A stretch of 64,000 bases of DNA from Punica granatum (GCF_007655135.1 NC_045128.1:8494001-8558000), one strand, 5' to 3'. Counted from the stretch's first letter, positions 35,063-48,284 are shown. A program made the numbers and translations. Notes: a model not told the origin generated them from the sequence alone.

Positions 35063-37078
35063 GCACTGATTAGGGTCCAATTTTTGAGAAAATAAAAGCA
35101 AAGAGAAAGTACATATTCATAATAGAGGTAAAGTTTTCAGATTGACAGAACCTATATACTTTTTTTTTTTTTTGGGTCACGGATATACTCAGCCTGTTAT
35201 GTGAGATTAATCCGTTGAATTTTAGATGCTTTTAAGAAAGGGCCTTATGTATTTTTGTCTGTATATATGTTAATTTACTAATCAGAGAAAGATCTAAGCA
35301 TGTCTTGATATATTTTGCTATTTTAGTTTAATTTGGAATGAAATTCTCGCTTTGAAATATTAGATGGTTCCCCATGGAAAATTTCCTTCTTTTGTTTAGA
35401 CAGATTATATTGCTATTAGTTCTATGCGTTGCCCACTGGTTTCAATAACTGGTTTTCGGCAACTGTCACAACTATTAACAGATACTTGAACCATAATGCT
35501 GCTATTCGACAAGTTCATGTTTCAAGCATCAAACATTTTATTCCTTGAGCACGCAAGTCGGATTGATATATTTTTATCTTTGGTCTCAACTGTTTTATAT
35601 TTATTGGGATATTCAAATAGCAACGATCACATTTGGAAGCAATTAATAACCATTTATAAAACAAACTGATCACAAACTGATCATATAACAGGTGTTCATG
35701 TCTAATATCTTTTAAAGTAAAGAGATAATTATTGTTAAGTACGTACCTTAATTATTAGACCGAGAATGAAGAACACTTCGATAAATGATTTTCTTGATCA
35801 TAAAAAATATAATCCCAAGCAACTAATTCCTGTTGATAAAAGACAAGTTCAAGTATCATTTAATTAGTTGTGCTTCCAGCATTTTTGACATTTCATTAAC
35901 TCTAAGATAAAATTTGATCGACATAAATAGTCATCATAGAAAGGAGTATCATAGCACATTGACCTGACTTACGAGGAGGCACTAGAAAATAGTGAATCGC
36001 ATTTTCGGGATCATTTTAGTATTATGCATTTGGCATTTTTTTATGTATTTTCTTTTTGTCCACTTAATTATTAGGTGAGCATTCAAAATGTAATTCTACT
36101 TCATATTCGTAAAGTGCAGGTATCACATCTAAGGGAAAAAGTTGTATAAAATCTATTACTAAAAAAAAGAAAAACTGATACTTAAAAGCTATCGCAAGTA
36201 GCATAGGAAAAGTAAATTTGTTCATTTCATCGGCCAATAATGAGCTAGTAAATTGAAGGTGAGCGGAAAATAATAAAAAAATAAGAGTACGATAATTTTA
36301 TCGTTTTAAATTTTTTATAGACAATATTGCAAGCGATTTTGACATTTTAAAATGGAAATCATATTTTTACAATTTTTAACAATATATATCAGAAAAATTG
36401 CAATATATCATCGAAAGCAAAAGTAGAAATGAGAAAACTACTTAAATATGCATCCTCTACAATCTGCATTGATACGGCGTTTTTGCTTTTAGATTCCCTC
36501 AGAATTTTCACCTAGCTATTCTTCATTATCGAAATGTGGATTTTACAGAAATTACGAAAGCAGAAATAATACATAGCTCGTAATGTATGTAGTGTCTTAA
36601 ATATGCACAATTTAGTAAAAGCAAAAGAAAATGAAAAGCAAAATATAGTCAGATGCTCGGTCTCAGTTGTCATGAACAAAATAAAATTTATGATCTTTTG
36701 CTTCAATAAATAATCTTACTTTGTACTGCACCACGAGAGCCTTCCCACGATGTACGATTTGCTCAGCAAATCACATGGATGTCTTAAATTGGGCGTCTTA
36801 AGTGGAACAATATGCAAGATGTGATCTTATTTATGCAGCACTGACAGCTTAGCCCCATTACACAATATTAAATGAAGTCCTTTTCCTTTTCTTTCTTTTT
36901 CCTGACTAGTTTAAGTCTTAGTTCCCTTTTCATTTTGTAAGCAAGGAATAAAACACTAACAGGTCAGCCACATTATACTTGTCAGTAGGAAAAGTGCATG
37001 CCTTAAATGGAAGTATACGGGGCATCCAAATTAAGTAATGTCTCTTATTTATTATATATTCAAGATGCTACCTTGGTT
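35063..37078. other. intergenic, nothing recognised
   Basis: AT-rich, homopolymer-rich DNA without a convincing exon or terminal repeat. Confidence 0.4.
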
Positions 37079-37119
37079 GGCTGAAAAAACAACCACCATG
37101 GTTGTTTTGTTTTTCAGCC
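37079..37119. repeat. near-perfect 41-bp hairpin
   Basis: Left arm GGCTGAAAAAACAACCA and right arm TGGTTGTTTTGTTTTTCAGCC pair almost completely with a minimal CCA loop centre. It stands alone, with no element ends or gene beside it. Confidence 0.7.
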
Positions 37120-38334
37120 GTTAGATCGAATTAGTTAAGATCCAAACCATACATGTGTCTAATTCTTTTTAGTTAAAGATTTACACCTATATCTTTGAAT
37201 TTTAATGTTTTCGACCAAGTATTTTCACGATGACGTTCAGTCGCGCTCGTAAAAAAAGAGGGAGAAGGAAAGAGAGATAGGGGAGGAAGGGGAAAGCGCA
37301 GCTCAGGGACGCGATCCAACAAGCAAAACAGGAGGTCTTCCAATCAATTGAGTGTCATCTAGGCATGCGGCTAAATCTCCAATTGATTGAATAAATTCGT
37401 TATTGCAAATCATATGCCGGATCTTCGAATTATTCAGTCGACCATCTCTCCTTCCTTATTTTTCCGGTAGATTTTGGTTCGGTTTAATATCAAACCAACT
37501 TTGACTCGTTCACAGGCGCAATTAGGAGTCGTCAAGAAAATGCATGATTTTAAATATCGAAATTCAGAGATGGGAGATGAATCTTTAATTAAAAAGAATT
37601 GAGACATACGTGCAACCTTGATCATATCTGGTCAGATCCAACGTTTTGAATTATGATTTGCAGTGCAGTTTTTACATCTCACAAGCAAAAATTAAAATTA
37701 AAATTAAAAAGAAAAAAGGAAAATGAAAAATACAGAGAAGCAAAGGATCGTCAACTGATTTTTCAGGATTGTATGCTGCCTTCAATTATTTTTTGTTCAA
37801 TTGGAGAAGATAAACAGAAGATGACAATTGTACTATATTTCTTTATTATTATTTTTTAAACGTGATTAAATTATTTTTTATTTGATCGAACTAGTGCAAT
37901 TCGATTTGATTTAGTAGCAAACCAAATTTGGTTCCCTTACAGATGGGATCGATCATCGATGAGAAGATGTGTGGCCGAAAATATGAATTGTCATACTATG
38001 AGAGGTGAATCTTAAACCAAAAGATTTTAAGATAGGTGTATGGATAGGATTTTAAGTAACGATATCAAATGACTAGGAATAAAACAACTTTAATGTTTGT
38101 TTTTCTATATAGGCTGTTGCAGCATCACCCATTTCTATATAGGCTGCCCCCACCTCTTCATGCTACTCCTTTTATTTTGTATTACTTTTGGGAAGAAGGA
38201 TTTGCTTGAAGACGTGGCATCTTGTCCCACCTCTTTTTCCATTTTTTATTTATGATAATTTGTTTATGGTAACACTTAAAAAAAAAAACTTATCGTGTTG
38301 CTGTGGGTTATTTTCATATAACAACTAAGCTGAT
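37120..38334. other. intergenic with a small spaced duplication
   Basis: TTTCTATATAGGCTG occurs at 38102-38116 and 38132-38146. A purine-rich stretch lies at 37248-37296. No gene recognised. Confidence 0.4.
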
Positions 38335-40156
38335 TCCCCGTGCATGCACGGTGTGACGAATATTATGTACAACACAACATCGATGCATATATATATATTT
38401 ATGTAAGATTAGATTAACATATATAAATAGATATAATTTATATAATAGTATGTGCTACGTATAATTTTCGATTGCCAAGAGATATATTTTGTAGGTGAAA
38501 ATACCGATGTAAGGTTCGATATTTTTATTGTTTAATTTTGAATAAATATACCACAATTTATAAAGTATAGTCGATATTCAGATTTCACAATAAACAAGAA
38601 GTATGTTTTCTTGACAGGAGGACAACCTCACTTAGAATAATAGCTTTTATACAAATGTTATGCTTTCTTCCTACCAAAAAAAAAAGCTATGCTTTCTAAA
38701 TAATGTTTATAAGTTCTTTAATATATTCGATGCACTTAATTAAAATTAAAGTACAATAATTTCTCCACAAGAGAGAAGAAGTATTACTTATATAATTTCA
38801 TGTAATATATGCATCATTTAATTTTATATTGATAAATTAATTTTATGTTAATATGAGTTTTTTAGATAAATAAGTCTATATATGTTAGCAAGGCCAAAGT
38901 TCATAGGTTAGAAACCAAAAAGATTTTGAAACATATGTCTTTGCAAAGGTTTGGTGGTTGAAACTCAGTTGTGGTAAGATAAAGATGATTTTAGATGAAA
39001 AAGCATTGCAAATGAGAACCAAGAGCTAAAACAAAAAATGAAAAATTAAATAAAAAAGTACAGAAAATCCCATAAACAAGAATCAAATTCAAAATCTCCT
39101 AATTTGTAAGCAAAGCATTATACAACTATACTCTTTGATAAAAAAATAAAACATTTATTTAATATTTAAATAATGCCTTATAAGACAAAAAATAAAAGAA
39201 AGAGAAAAAAAAGGGGCGCTACAGTGTTAAAATAGTTGGCACTCTCCCTCTCCTCTTCCAAATCCTTACAACTTTATATGTGTTAGATATTAGATTAGAT
39301 TAGATTAGATTAGATTAGATTTTTCAATTATATCAAACTCATATTTAAATTTTATTATATTGAAAATTGTTGCAACTTTTTTTTTTTTAAGTTTGAAACA
39401 TGAAATTTGCCAAATGTTTCCCTATATAGATAACTAAGTGAAACCATAATATTTTAGGATAAAACATTCAATCAATTAATATATTTTTATTCCACAAATT
39501 GGATATAAATCGATAATATCGGAATAATGAAATATTGATATCAAATTAAAAATATAAAGAAAAGATAATAAGTATTGAGCATTTATAAGCTTGCATAAGA
39601 GCTAAGTAGAAGTATGATAATTTAGTTGTGTTAAAATTCATTCGCTTTAATTTGTCATGTCTTTTAAAAAAAAATTATATAGTAGTTGGATTTTATATGG
39701 AAGGCGTATCATTTTCAAATTGAAAGCTATTCTAGTTTTGTATTAAATAATTTGCAATTTGATGGTTCATTTTTTTCCTTCTATAACTATTATGAGTATA
39801 AATAAAAAATGATCCATATAAATGTTTTGGGGCAAATAAGTTTGATTAATAAGATTTTATCATCTATAAATTTTTGTCATAATATTTAATTTGGAAAAAA
39901 TCTTTAAAAAATAGATAAGAAGCTATATTAAGAATTTTTTAAAAATATAAATGTTTTAGGCATAAATATTTTGAAAAAGTGGTGGTGTTTATATAATTAT
40001 TGAAACTTTAGAGAGAGGGGAAGTTGAAAATATAAAGGGGAAAAAAAGGAAAAAGAAAGATTGGCAATTGATTTGGCCATTTGACATCCATAGGAGAGTT
40101 ATATTTTAGCTCTCATTTAATAAATAATAAAATAACAAAATAAAATTATAAATAGA
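38335..40156 (-). mobile_element. Helitron-like element (non-autonomous)
   Basis: On the minus strand it starts A|TCTATTTATAATTTTATTTTG at 40156. Soon after comes a segment TATGGATGTCAAATGGCCAA of the kind seen near plant Helitron 5' ends. It finishes with the hairpin CCGTGCATGCACGG at about 38342-38355, then AATCAG and CTTAG|T. The flanking A and T fit Helitron target choice. The terminus is CTTAG rather than CTAG, so it is decayed or my boundary is off. Contains a (TTAGA)n run at 39290-39321. No Rep/helicase frame. Confidence 0.45.
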
Positions 40157-42165
40157 TTTTCTTTACTATGTTTCATAATTTCATTTCCTTTCTCCTATTT
40201 TTCTTTGAAGAAATCTCTACTTACGAATCTCTCGAAACAGAAAATACCAATCCATTCACATGCATATTTGCCCTCCCGCAAACTTTCTTTCAAGATGGAA
40301 GGGTCGGGAGAAAAAGGGAATCGAAAGAAGAAAATTATTCCAAATTGGTTTATTAAAATCAGAAAATAAAGTTATAATCATGAGAATATTGGTGAAGTAA
40401 ATAAACTCCACTATCAGTGTCAGTGAACAAATTTTATTTGTAATATTAGGAATCAAAACTCACTAAAATTTTTTTTATGATGTGAGGAAGATGACACTTG
40501 AAGCGAAAATTATTTTCAACCTATTGGCTAAAGTGGACACTTGATAATTGCAACACTAAATTTAGTCAGCTAATTTGATTACCAAATTTTATCCAATTTA
40601 ATTTTGTAAGTTAAATAGAAAAAGTTCACTTAACCATCAAATTTTATAAACTTACTCATTTTTCAGCTAAGGCAAAATTTTTAGTTATTTATAACATAGT
40701 CCCTCTATTTTTTTAATTACAAAAATATTTCATTTTCTTCTTCAAAAAAAAAAGAGAGGAAAAAAACAAGAGAGCGACTGAGCAATGGTAAGACATTGCT
40801 GCTTTGGTTGCTCGTTGGCCGACTACCACCGTTACCCACCTCTACAATCATTTGAGTTCTTTGTTTTATTTCATAAATTACAGAAAGTAATATGACAGAG
40901 AAATACTAAAAAGAAAAGTATTGGACAATCAAATAAATATACAGTTCTTTGTTCAAAGGATTACCAAACAACTTGTTATGTAATTTTTTGCGTTAATTTC
41001 ATATAAAAATATGTACTTTACTCTCTCTTAAATGTAACCAAAAATAAAAATTCTTACAAATTTAAACACGCACTTCCTGAAATTTTTTTCATAAACAATT
41101 TTAAGTTTGCCATACTGTTTTGCAATTTTTCATTAGTTTTCCTATTTTCCATTACGTTTTTCTTTATTTCTTTTTTGTTTCATGAAATATGAAAATAATT
41201 TCATTGATTTCAAAAAAAAGAAGAAGAAGATGCGAGTGACATAAGTACACCGACGAACTTCTTGGCATTGAGGATAGCCAACATTGGGCCATCATCCCTC
41301 TACGTCCCCATGCTCTCTCAAACACAAATAGAGAAGGTGGGGACATTGAGGAGACCCAACAACACTACCTCACAAGAGGTCAGTGGCCATCATTAAGCCC
41401 ATCGACGAGGAGAGCAAAGGTGGCTGGGACTTTACTCCAACCGGATTCCTACCTTCGTTCTTTTTATTTCTCATTTCAATTATTTTAATTATTTTTTTGT
41501 CGTCTTTACTTTTTAATACTAATTTTTATTTGTACTAACTTAATAAAAAATATGGATGGAAAAAAATTAGTAGAATTAGTGTTGGCGATAAAGAAAATTA
41601 TTTCGAAAGTATATGCTTAAATTTACAATAATTTTTTATTTTAGCTATATTTAGGAAAGAGAAAATACTATATGTTTTTCTTCTAATATTTTTAGCACTT
41701 ATTGTTATAAACACGTAAGTCATATGTTGAAGTTTTCAACATTTATCTTGATATGTAGGAAAGAGAGTAAAATACATAATTTATTTTTAAATTGACCATT
41801 AATTTTATCAAATACCACCTCAATTTGTGCACTGCAAAACTTTAGAATAAAAAATATATAGATATGAGAGGAATGTGTTGCCTTATTTCGATCACATGGA
41901 TAGACATTAAAATAACTAAAAGAGAAAGAAAAAGAAAAAGAAAAAGAAAAAGAAAAGAAAAGAAAGATGAAAGAAAAAAAAGGAAAGTTCCAACAAAATT
42001 CCAAGCAAGTGAGCTTCCAAGAAATCAAAACAAAATTGAGTGTAAAATGGATTTGAAAGATTTTGACCAAACACGATCGAGGAGCATATGCAATTAAAGT
42101 TAAATATGCAAATAAATTTCGATTTCATCACAATAAAGGTTAACTCTCTGACATAGACTAGAGGA
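40157..42165. other. intergenic, low complexity
   Basis: No gene recognised. Holds a pure purine run (GAAAAA-type units) at about 41917-41996 that creates spurious Lys/Arg or Phe/Ser open frames on the two strands. Confidence 0.4.
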
Positions 42166-42318
42166 AGGGGATTTGGGTAATGGCACTAGTCGCCACTCGG
42201 AATCGTAAGGTCTCATGTTCGATCCTTGTCAGTGGGATTTTCTTGTCCTTTATTTAGTTTAGTTTTACTATTTATATTCTTGTACTAGTTCATACTCTTT
42301 CCTTACAACCGAAAAAAA
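42166..42318 (+). mobile_element. SINE-like element, family S1 (copy b)
   Basis: GGGTAATGGCACTAGTCGCC is followed by GGTCTCATGTTCGATCC (B box), GTCAGTGG, a T/A-rich tail and a terminal short A run. Best S1 copy; matches 26470 in order and spacing. Confidence 0.6.
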
Positions 42319-45300
42319 CTATTAAAAAAACCATCTAATATAGAACGTACTTGTAAATAAAAGCCTGGTCTAAACTAGGAAAGCCCATAGGGACGGGGCA
42401 ACGAGCCCACTGCATGAAGACGACCACCCGATTGAGTACTACAGATGAAGACATCCCCCTTTACAAAGGCAACCAACTTCTTTTCCAAGCAAGTAACCTT
42501 CCATCTTTTTCTTCTCTAAGCTTTCTTCCTCTCTCTTTATCTCTCTCTCTCTCTCCTTCCATCGCCACTGCAACCACCACCACAACCACCACATGGCACC
42601 TCTTTATTCCGAATAACAGCTCCAATTACAACGTATTAACCGCTAATGCACCTTTCTTTTATCCAAGTGGATTTGATTCCTTTGCCTTCTGCCTTCCTGC
42701 TGACCTAATACCCTTCGACTATTATCGACGTCCCTCCGTTTCCCTCCCATTCAAATGAAAAATAAGTTCGTAACAATGATCTCTCATGGTGCCAGTGGGT
42801 GGATGACGATACACTATGAAACAATTGTTCTTGAACTACCAAAATGTGAGTGTATAAGCTTCAGTATATTTAGAGACCACTACCCCATACGTTTTTCATT
42901 TTTATTTATAACGAGTGTGTTCGGGTTTGGCCCTACTAATCCCACGATCCCGTATTTCACAAAGAAAAGAAAAGTACAAACACGTAGTGATGAACTTATA
43001 TACAATTATAACATTTATGTTTATGTATATAAAACCGTGAAGCCAATCCAAGTAATCATCAGTTGCTTACCTCGTCAAGAACTAGTGCCTCAGCCCTGCG
43101 TGGATATGCATATGTCCCTCTTCTTGACCGGAGGGGCTTAAGTGAGAAAAGCATGGCATGTAGATGAAACTTCAGGGAGAAAATAAGGATTAGAATGGCC
43201 TCTTTCAAGCGATTTTAACTTGGTATCTTCTCTTCTCACAATAAAAGAGCATCCCTTTATTCCACTTTCTGGAGCAAACTCATTTATTTATTGTTATGGA
43301 AGTTTCGCGGTATTTGCTATGATGTTATGCTTATTTATAAAAGGAAAAAAAAAAACGATGGAAATAGGACAATCGGACGTTGGTTGGATAAGACCACCCC
43401 ACATGAAATTCTAGATGGAAAATTTCTTTTTTATATAAAATAAAAACATATAACACGGGGATCAAATTCAGGAAATGAATAAAACCACGAATAGGAACAA
43501 AGTCGGAGCTAATAGAAACCCCAGGACATCTCCAAATACTAACGAAACAAGACCAAAAGGTAAGGAAAAGAAAACGAGTGATATTCATCAGTCATTCAGC
43601 ACCTAAATTCTCTTCACGGATTAATGGTTGAATTTCATCCATTTGTTTAGGTCGTGTCTACTATATTATAAACCGACTAATTAAAGTTTAACCTAAAAGA
43701 AGACAACATGGATACTGATTAATTGGTACCTTGAAAATTTACCTATCCCAGACTTCCACAGAATGCGCATATGCATGTCAGAATTTGGCATTAAGTCTTT
43801 ATATATACTGTGTGAGCATGTTCTTTTTTCTCCTAATAGTGTTTTCCACGAACTTCACAACACGATGATCATCGGCTGGAATTGACTTGCTCCGTGTTTC
43901 CAAGACGAAGTCAAAGTCTGATCCCAGTAAGAGCCACATCATGAAATATAAGTACTACAATATCTCTCCATGGCATAGTACAAATAATGTAGATGAAGGA
44001 AAAATACTCGACATAATGAGAAGTTCCACTCATGAGAATCGGATTCAGAATTATTGCTTTCATGTTGAGGTCCCATATGGGTTCGATGGTCCCATCATTC
44101 TGTTCCTTTCCTCCCTTCCTTTATTGAGGATCACCTTCTAGTAAAGCATGAAATAAATGATACAAGATATACAGAAGATGCTATGTGAGTTTCTTCGAAA
44201 ATCGATATTGCATCGATCACTTTAGAGGTGGAGTTGATAAGATGCTGATGTTTACGTCACCAACGTCACAAAGGGGATATTATTATATTATACACTTTTA
44301 AATTACAAAAATTACAAGAGTACTCGCACAATTTCGAGAAATCGAGTATTAAAAATTTCTTTCCCTCCCAACAAGTGTCACAGGATTCGAACTTATATTC
44401 TTTTCCTTACGAGTTTGAAGTAGCTTACCACCCAACTGACATTTCATTAGTATATACCCTGTACTCTTTAAATTAAACACAAAGTAGCTAGTATTCTTAC
44501 ATTTTTGAATTTTCTCATAAAAATTTTCCGAGTGAATAATTACTTTTTATAATTTAAATAGAGGTAATAAAGGAGATTCCACGATAAAGTTGCTAAATTG
44601 CACGTTTAAGTTACTCATAAAGATAGAATTTGGTGTTTACTTCATTTTCTTCATTTATCTTGAAAAACCTAACAAGCCCATTTGGAAGTTATCTTATGAT
44701 TGAAGGTGATTCATATTCCATTCTTGTTATTGTCTTTCATACTATTTTCTTTGTATTATTATTAAATCTATAAGTCACCTCTATAGTCGAAAAGAAAAAC
44801 ACCAAATTATTATTTTTCTCCTGTTCAAGGTAATTATCACGCTATCTCCTCCTTTGTTTTCTCCCCCTTCTTTCACGTTGATCGTGATTTGCTTTTCTCT
44901 TAATAAAATCCTTCTTTTCCTCTCAATGTTTTGTTCTTAAACTTTTCAATAATTCGAATCGATCTCGTCATAGAAATTGGAAAATATATTGTGCTCCGTA
45001 TTCCCACAATGTATATAATATGGAAAGATCTAGGGAACAATTACTTTAAAAATAATAGCACCTTACATGTAAATAAATTACATAAAATTATAGTAAAATA
45101 GTTTAATTCTAAGGAAATTACAAGTATTTTGAAAAATTAGTTGGGACAAATTACTTAAATTCTTTGTAAATTACTTACATAGTAAATTATATGAATTTTG
45201 AAGAGTCTTTATTTAGATTATTTGTAAATTACATGGACCTTGAGGGAACTTTACTTAAATTTTTAGTAAAGTATTTGACTTTATCATATCACCACTTCTG

Positions 45301-45350
45301 GCCATTGCACCATAAAATTTTCCATATAATATGAGGGAAAATTCCATAAA
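42319..45350. other. intergenic, no gene recognised
   Basis: Includes a (CT)n run at about 42537-42556 and two mid-length open frames (42414-42758, 42755-43141) whose residues match nothing I know. The first contains simple-repeat Ser/Leu and Thr runs. A Helitron-like start motif near 43656 is not followed by a 3' end I can find. Confidence 0.4.
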
Positions 45351-45770
45351 TCATTATAATAAATAAAAGTTGAGAGGGGAAATATGTTTGTGCCACGTAT
45401 GCGAATTTTAAAACATTCAATTTCACTTAAGTTAACCTTTCGATTTTAGTTAAAACCCTCAACTCTATGTGAATTTCAGTTTAACGGACTTTTACTATAT
45501 TCTATTGGTGTTATTTTCATAGAGTCTTAGATATTTGGTCATATCATATGCATGTATTAATATATAATTAAGAGTTGTTTTGAAAAGTTAAAAGTTTCCT
45601 CAATTATTGGAAAGAACTTCTCGAAATATGTGATATTTTTCAAGTTTAATGTGCCAAATTCCCTATAAATATTACAAGACAATTTTTTCTATTAAATTCT
45701 ATCATTATTGTTTAAACAAATGCTTATCCTCTAAATATAGGAGTATAATGCCTTTCGAAAACTTATAGGA
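45351..45770 (+). mobile_element. Helitron-like element, 5' part (relative of 55778)
   Basis: Starts TCATTATAATAAATAAAAG after an A, like the Helitron at 55778. It shares several inner blocks with it (GAAAGAACT, GTGATATTTTT, CCCTATAAATAT, ACAAGACAATTTTTT, AGGAGTATT). The resemblance stops where gypsy-type sequence begins, so the 3' half is missing. Confidence 0.5.
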
Positions 45771-46640
45771 GTATTGGTCGGTACTGATGCAAATCGTAGC
45801 ATGACTTTCAGGGATCCAATTCAAGTTTCAATTGGACCGTTTACACGAGCACGAGCCAAGAAGTTTAAAGAAGAACTCAACGGTATGATTATAGAGATTT
45901 GAGCTCAAGCAAATTCGTGGAGGCCCATTGGACATGAACCATATGATCAACAAAGATGCATCAACATTATTCAAGTTATAGAAGATTCCAACCAAGTCTA
46001 TGATGCAGATAATTAACCCATGATAATGCCATTTTCTATAAGTTTTTAAAATATTTATTGAAGATCAATAGAGGATATCATCATATTTGTTTAAACTTTA
46101 AATCCGATGGAGATATTCTAGGAATATTTAAATTTCATATCTTTATAGATTAAGTTATATCTCTATAGATATTTTAAATTTTATTTTCCTTACTTTATGA
46201 TCAGACATGGCCAGATTAGGATTAGTTTTGGTCTATATATACTCATCTTATCAATTTTTAAGTAAAAGGAACATTCAAAAATTATAAGAGTATTTTCTTT
46301 GGTTCTTAAAGAACTAATTTGAACTTATAGGAAATTTCCGTGGCGTTCATTATCGACTTATCAAACGGCTTTCCACCACCGTTTGTGACGTCTTTCTATA
46401 TCGAGATTCTTATTTCGCAATAAAAAACAGGTTGAGCTCAATTATACCAAGGTTCTTATTTATGTCGTAAACAACGGGTCGAAGGTTTGTCAATCAAATC
46501 TGATCGTGGAATGATCTTGGATTCCTTTTTGTTATCGGGTCTCGTTATTCTTGTAGGAAATCGCATTATTACTTTCGTCAATTTGTTGGAGAGAGTCAAT
46601 ACATATCATTAAAATTAAATATGGAGTTCTATTCTACTAT
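45771..46640 (+). mobile_element. Ty3/gypsy retrotransposon tail plus LTR (decayed)
   Basis: A frame reads GPFTRARAKKFKEELNG and then a stop, which is the characteristic C-terminal end of many plant Ty3/gypsy polyproteins. It continues as an untranslated stretch into an LTR-like segment starting about 46000. That segment has a TATA box (TCTATATATACTC, about 46232) and an R/U5-like region rich in ACATTCAAAAATTATAAGAG. No protease, reverse transcriptase or integrase is nearby, so it is a remnant. LTR limits are approximate. Confidence 0.6.
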
Positions 46641-47396
46641 TTTAAAACAAAGAGTATCAATATTCTTTGTTGAAACTACATGGCACATGCAGAGGTGGCC
46701 CATTTAAGATTTTTTTCATTTGCTTGAACCCCTCCCCGAATTAAGATAATTAATTTATATTTTATCTAATTAATTATATTATGGATAATATATAAGGTCC
46801 TCAAATAACTAAATCGATGCCTTAATAAATAAGACTCTCTCATCTATCTATATCTATACCTATACATAATAAATGGACTTCAATTTAATGCAATTAAAAA
46901 ATATATAAAAAGGTGCTATTTTCAAAATTATAAAAAAAATAATATAATACTAATCAGAATATATAATATATTATTTTGGTCAGCAACTTGCAGGTATTCA
47001 GAAGCTCAATGGGTCACGACGAATTTTGCTTGAGCCGAATTGACCCACTAAAGGGTAGAATTCTCTCAACCTAAATTTTCTCACCAACATATAATATTTT
47101 TAACCAAAACTAAGTAACAATAAGCCATTAAAGTTATGGAAATTTTACAATTTTACCAAGAAGCATATAGTATTAGAAAAATGAAATCTATGATGGAAAC
47201 TATAGATGCTGTCAATTTTTATTTAGCGATATTTGTATTTTTACACAAACTGAACTATCACATTAGTATATGGGATGAATTAATAGTATATGAAATTAAT
47301 TTATTAATTAACATTATAAATAGGACAGTACATACCATATTATATATATAAATAAAATAAATATGTGCAACGTGCAAGGTAATAGAATAATTTGCA
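46641..47396 (+). mobile_element. Helitron-like sequence with internal S2 fragment (weak)
   Basis: A Helitron-like 5' motif (TCTATTCTACTATTTTAAAAC) begins at 46628, followed by TACATGGCACATGCAGAGGTGG. Near 47374 comes GTGCAACGTGCA and then AATAG, a possible degenerate 3' hairpin and end. A partial S2 copy sits at about 47020-47090. Boundaries are uncertain. Confidence 0.3.
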
Positions 47397-47405
47397 TTAA
47401 TTTAT

Positions 47406-47750
47406 GGGGTTTTTATCTAAAATGGCCCATGGTTTGTCTGTTTTGTCAAATCTATCATATGATTTTTTTTTGTCAAATCTATCACATAATTTACTTTTTG
47501 CATCAAATCTATCCCGGCGTTATCTTTTTCGTTAACATCTAATGGCCGTGCTGATGTGGCACATGGAGAGATAGTGGGCCACATTTGCCACGTAAGCGCC
47601 ACGTCAGCACGACCGTTAAATGTCGACGGAAAAGATAACGCCGGGATAGATTTGATGCAAAAAGTAAACCATGTGATAGATTTGACAAAAAAAACATAGA
47701 ATAGATTTGACAAAACGAACAAATAATGGGTCATTTTAGGTAAATACCCC
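47406..47750. mobile_element. Mutator-type fold-back MITE with perfect 9-bp TSD
   Basis: Two arms of about 155 bp (47406-47560, 47595-47750) are nearly exact inverted copies, starting GGGGTTTTTATCTAAAATG and ending CATTTTAGGTAAATACCCC. The element is flanked on both sides by TTAATTTAT (47397-47405 and 47751-47759). A 9-bp duplication with long arms is the signature of Mutator-like elements. No transposase frame. The arms contain tandem CAAATCTATC units and the centre has CACGT motifs. Confidence 0.85.
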
Positions 47751-47998
47751 TTAATTTATCAACTACCTCATCGTCAATTATTCACAGTCGAAATTCTTCA
47801 CATCGTTAATTTTTCTCCTCTTAACCCAATTTATTTCTGACTTCTCTCGCATTCCCTAATTATTCCCTCTAATCTCAATTAACTACAAGTTATTGTTCTT
47901 TTCGGTTGTTTACAACATAATCTTCTTTTATACTCGTACCAATTTACAATGTTCCGTTTTATTCATTCCCATCGATCAGTGCTTTTTCGGCCCTTTTT

Positions 47999-48284
47999 AG
48001 AATGCGTTTGGATTTAGAGTTGAGTTGAGTTGAGTTTTGATTTTAATCAATTTGTAATGTTTGTATTGTTGAATTATGAGAAAAAGTGTGAAAAAGTAAT
48101 GAATAGTTGAGAAAAAATAGTAATTAAGTAAGGATTGTGTTATTGAATTATGAGAAAAGATGTAAAAAAATAATGAATAGTTAAGATAAAGTAATGATTA
48201 AGTAATAATTGTGTTGTTGAATTAAAGATAAGTGCAGTAAAGTTGAATTGAGTTAAAAAAAATTTAAAATCCAAACACACCCTA
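47999..48284. mobile_element. MITE with GTTTGGATTT ends
   Basis: Left GAATGCGTTTGGATTT and right AAATCCAAACACACCC face each other. The interior has internal near-repeats of GTAATTAAGTAA...TTGTGTT...GAATTATGAG. Same family as 25019 and 55054. No frame. Confidence 0.65.

Noticed and set aside
39290..39321. Telomere-like repeat
   Set aside because: The unit is TTAGA (five bases), not the plant telomere TTTAGGG; a simple microsatellite.
41864..42097. Lys/Arg-rich frame (plus) and Phe/Ser-rich frame (minus)
   Set aside because: Both are produced by a GAAAAA-type purine microsatellite.
42414..43141. Two consecutive open frames (114 and 128 residues)
   Set aside because: Simple-repeat Ser/Leu and Thr runs, no known domain, no splice support; left as intergenic.
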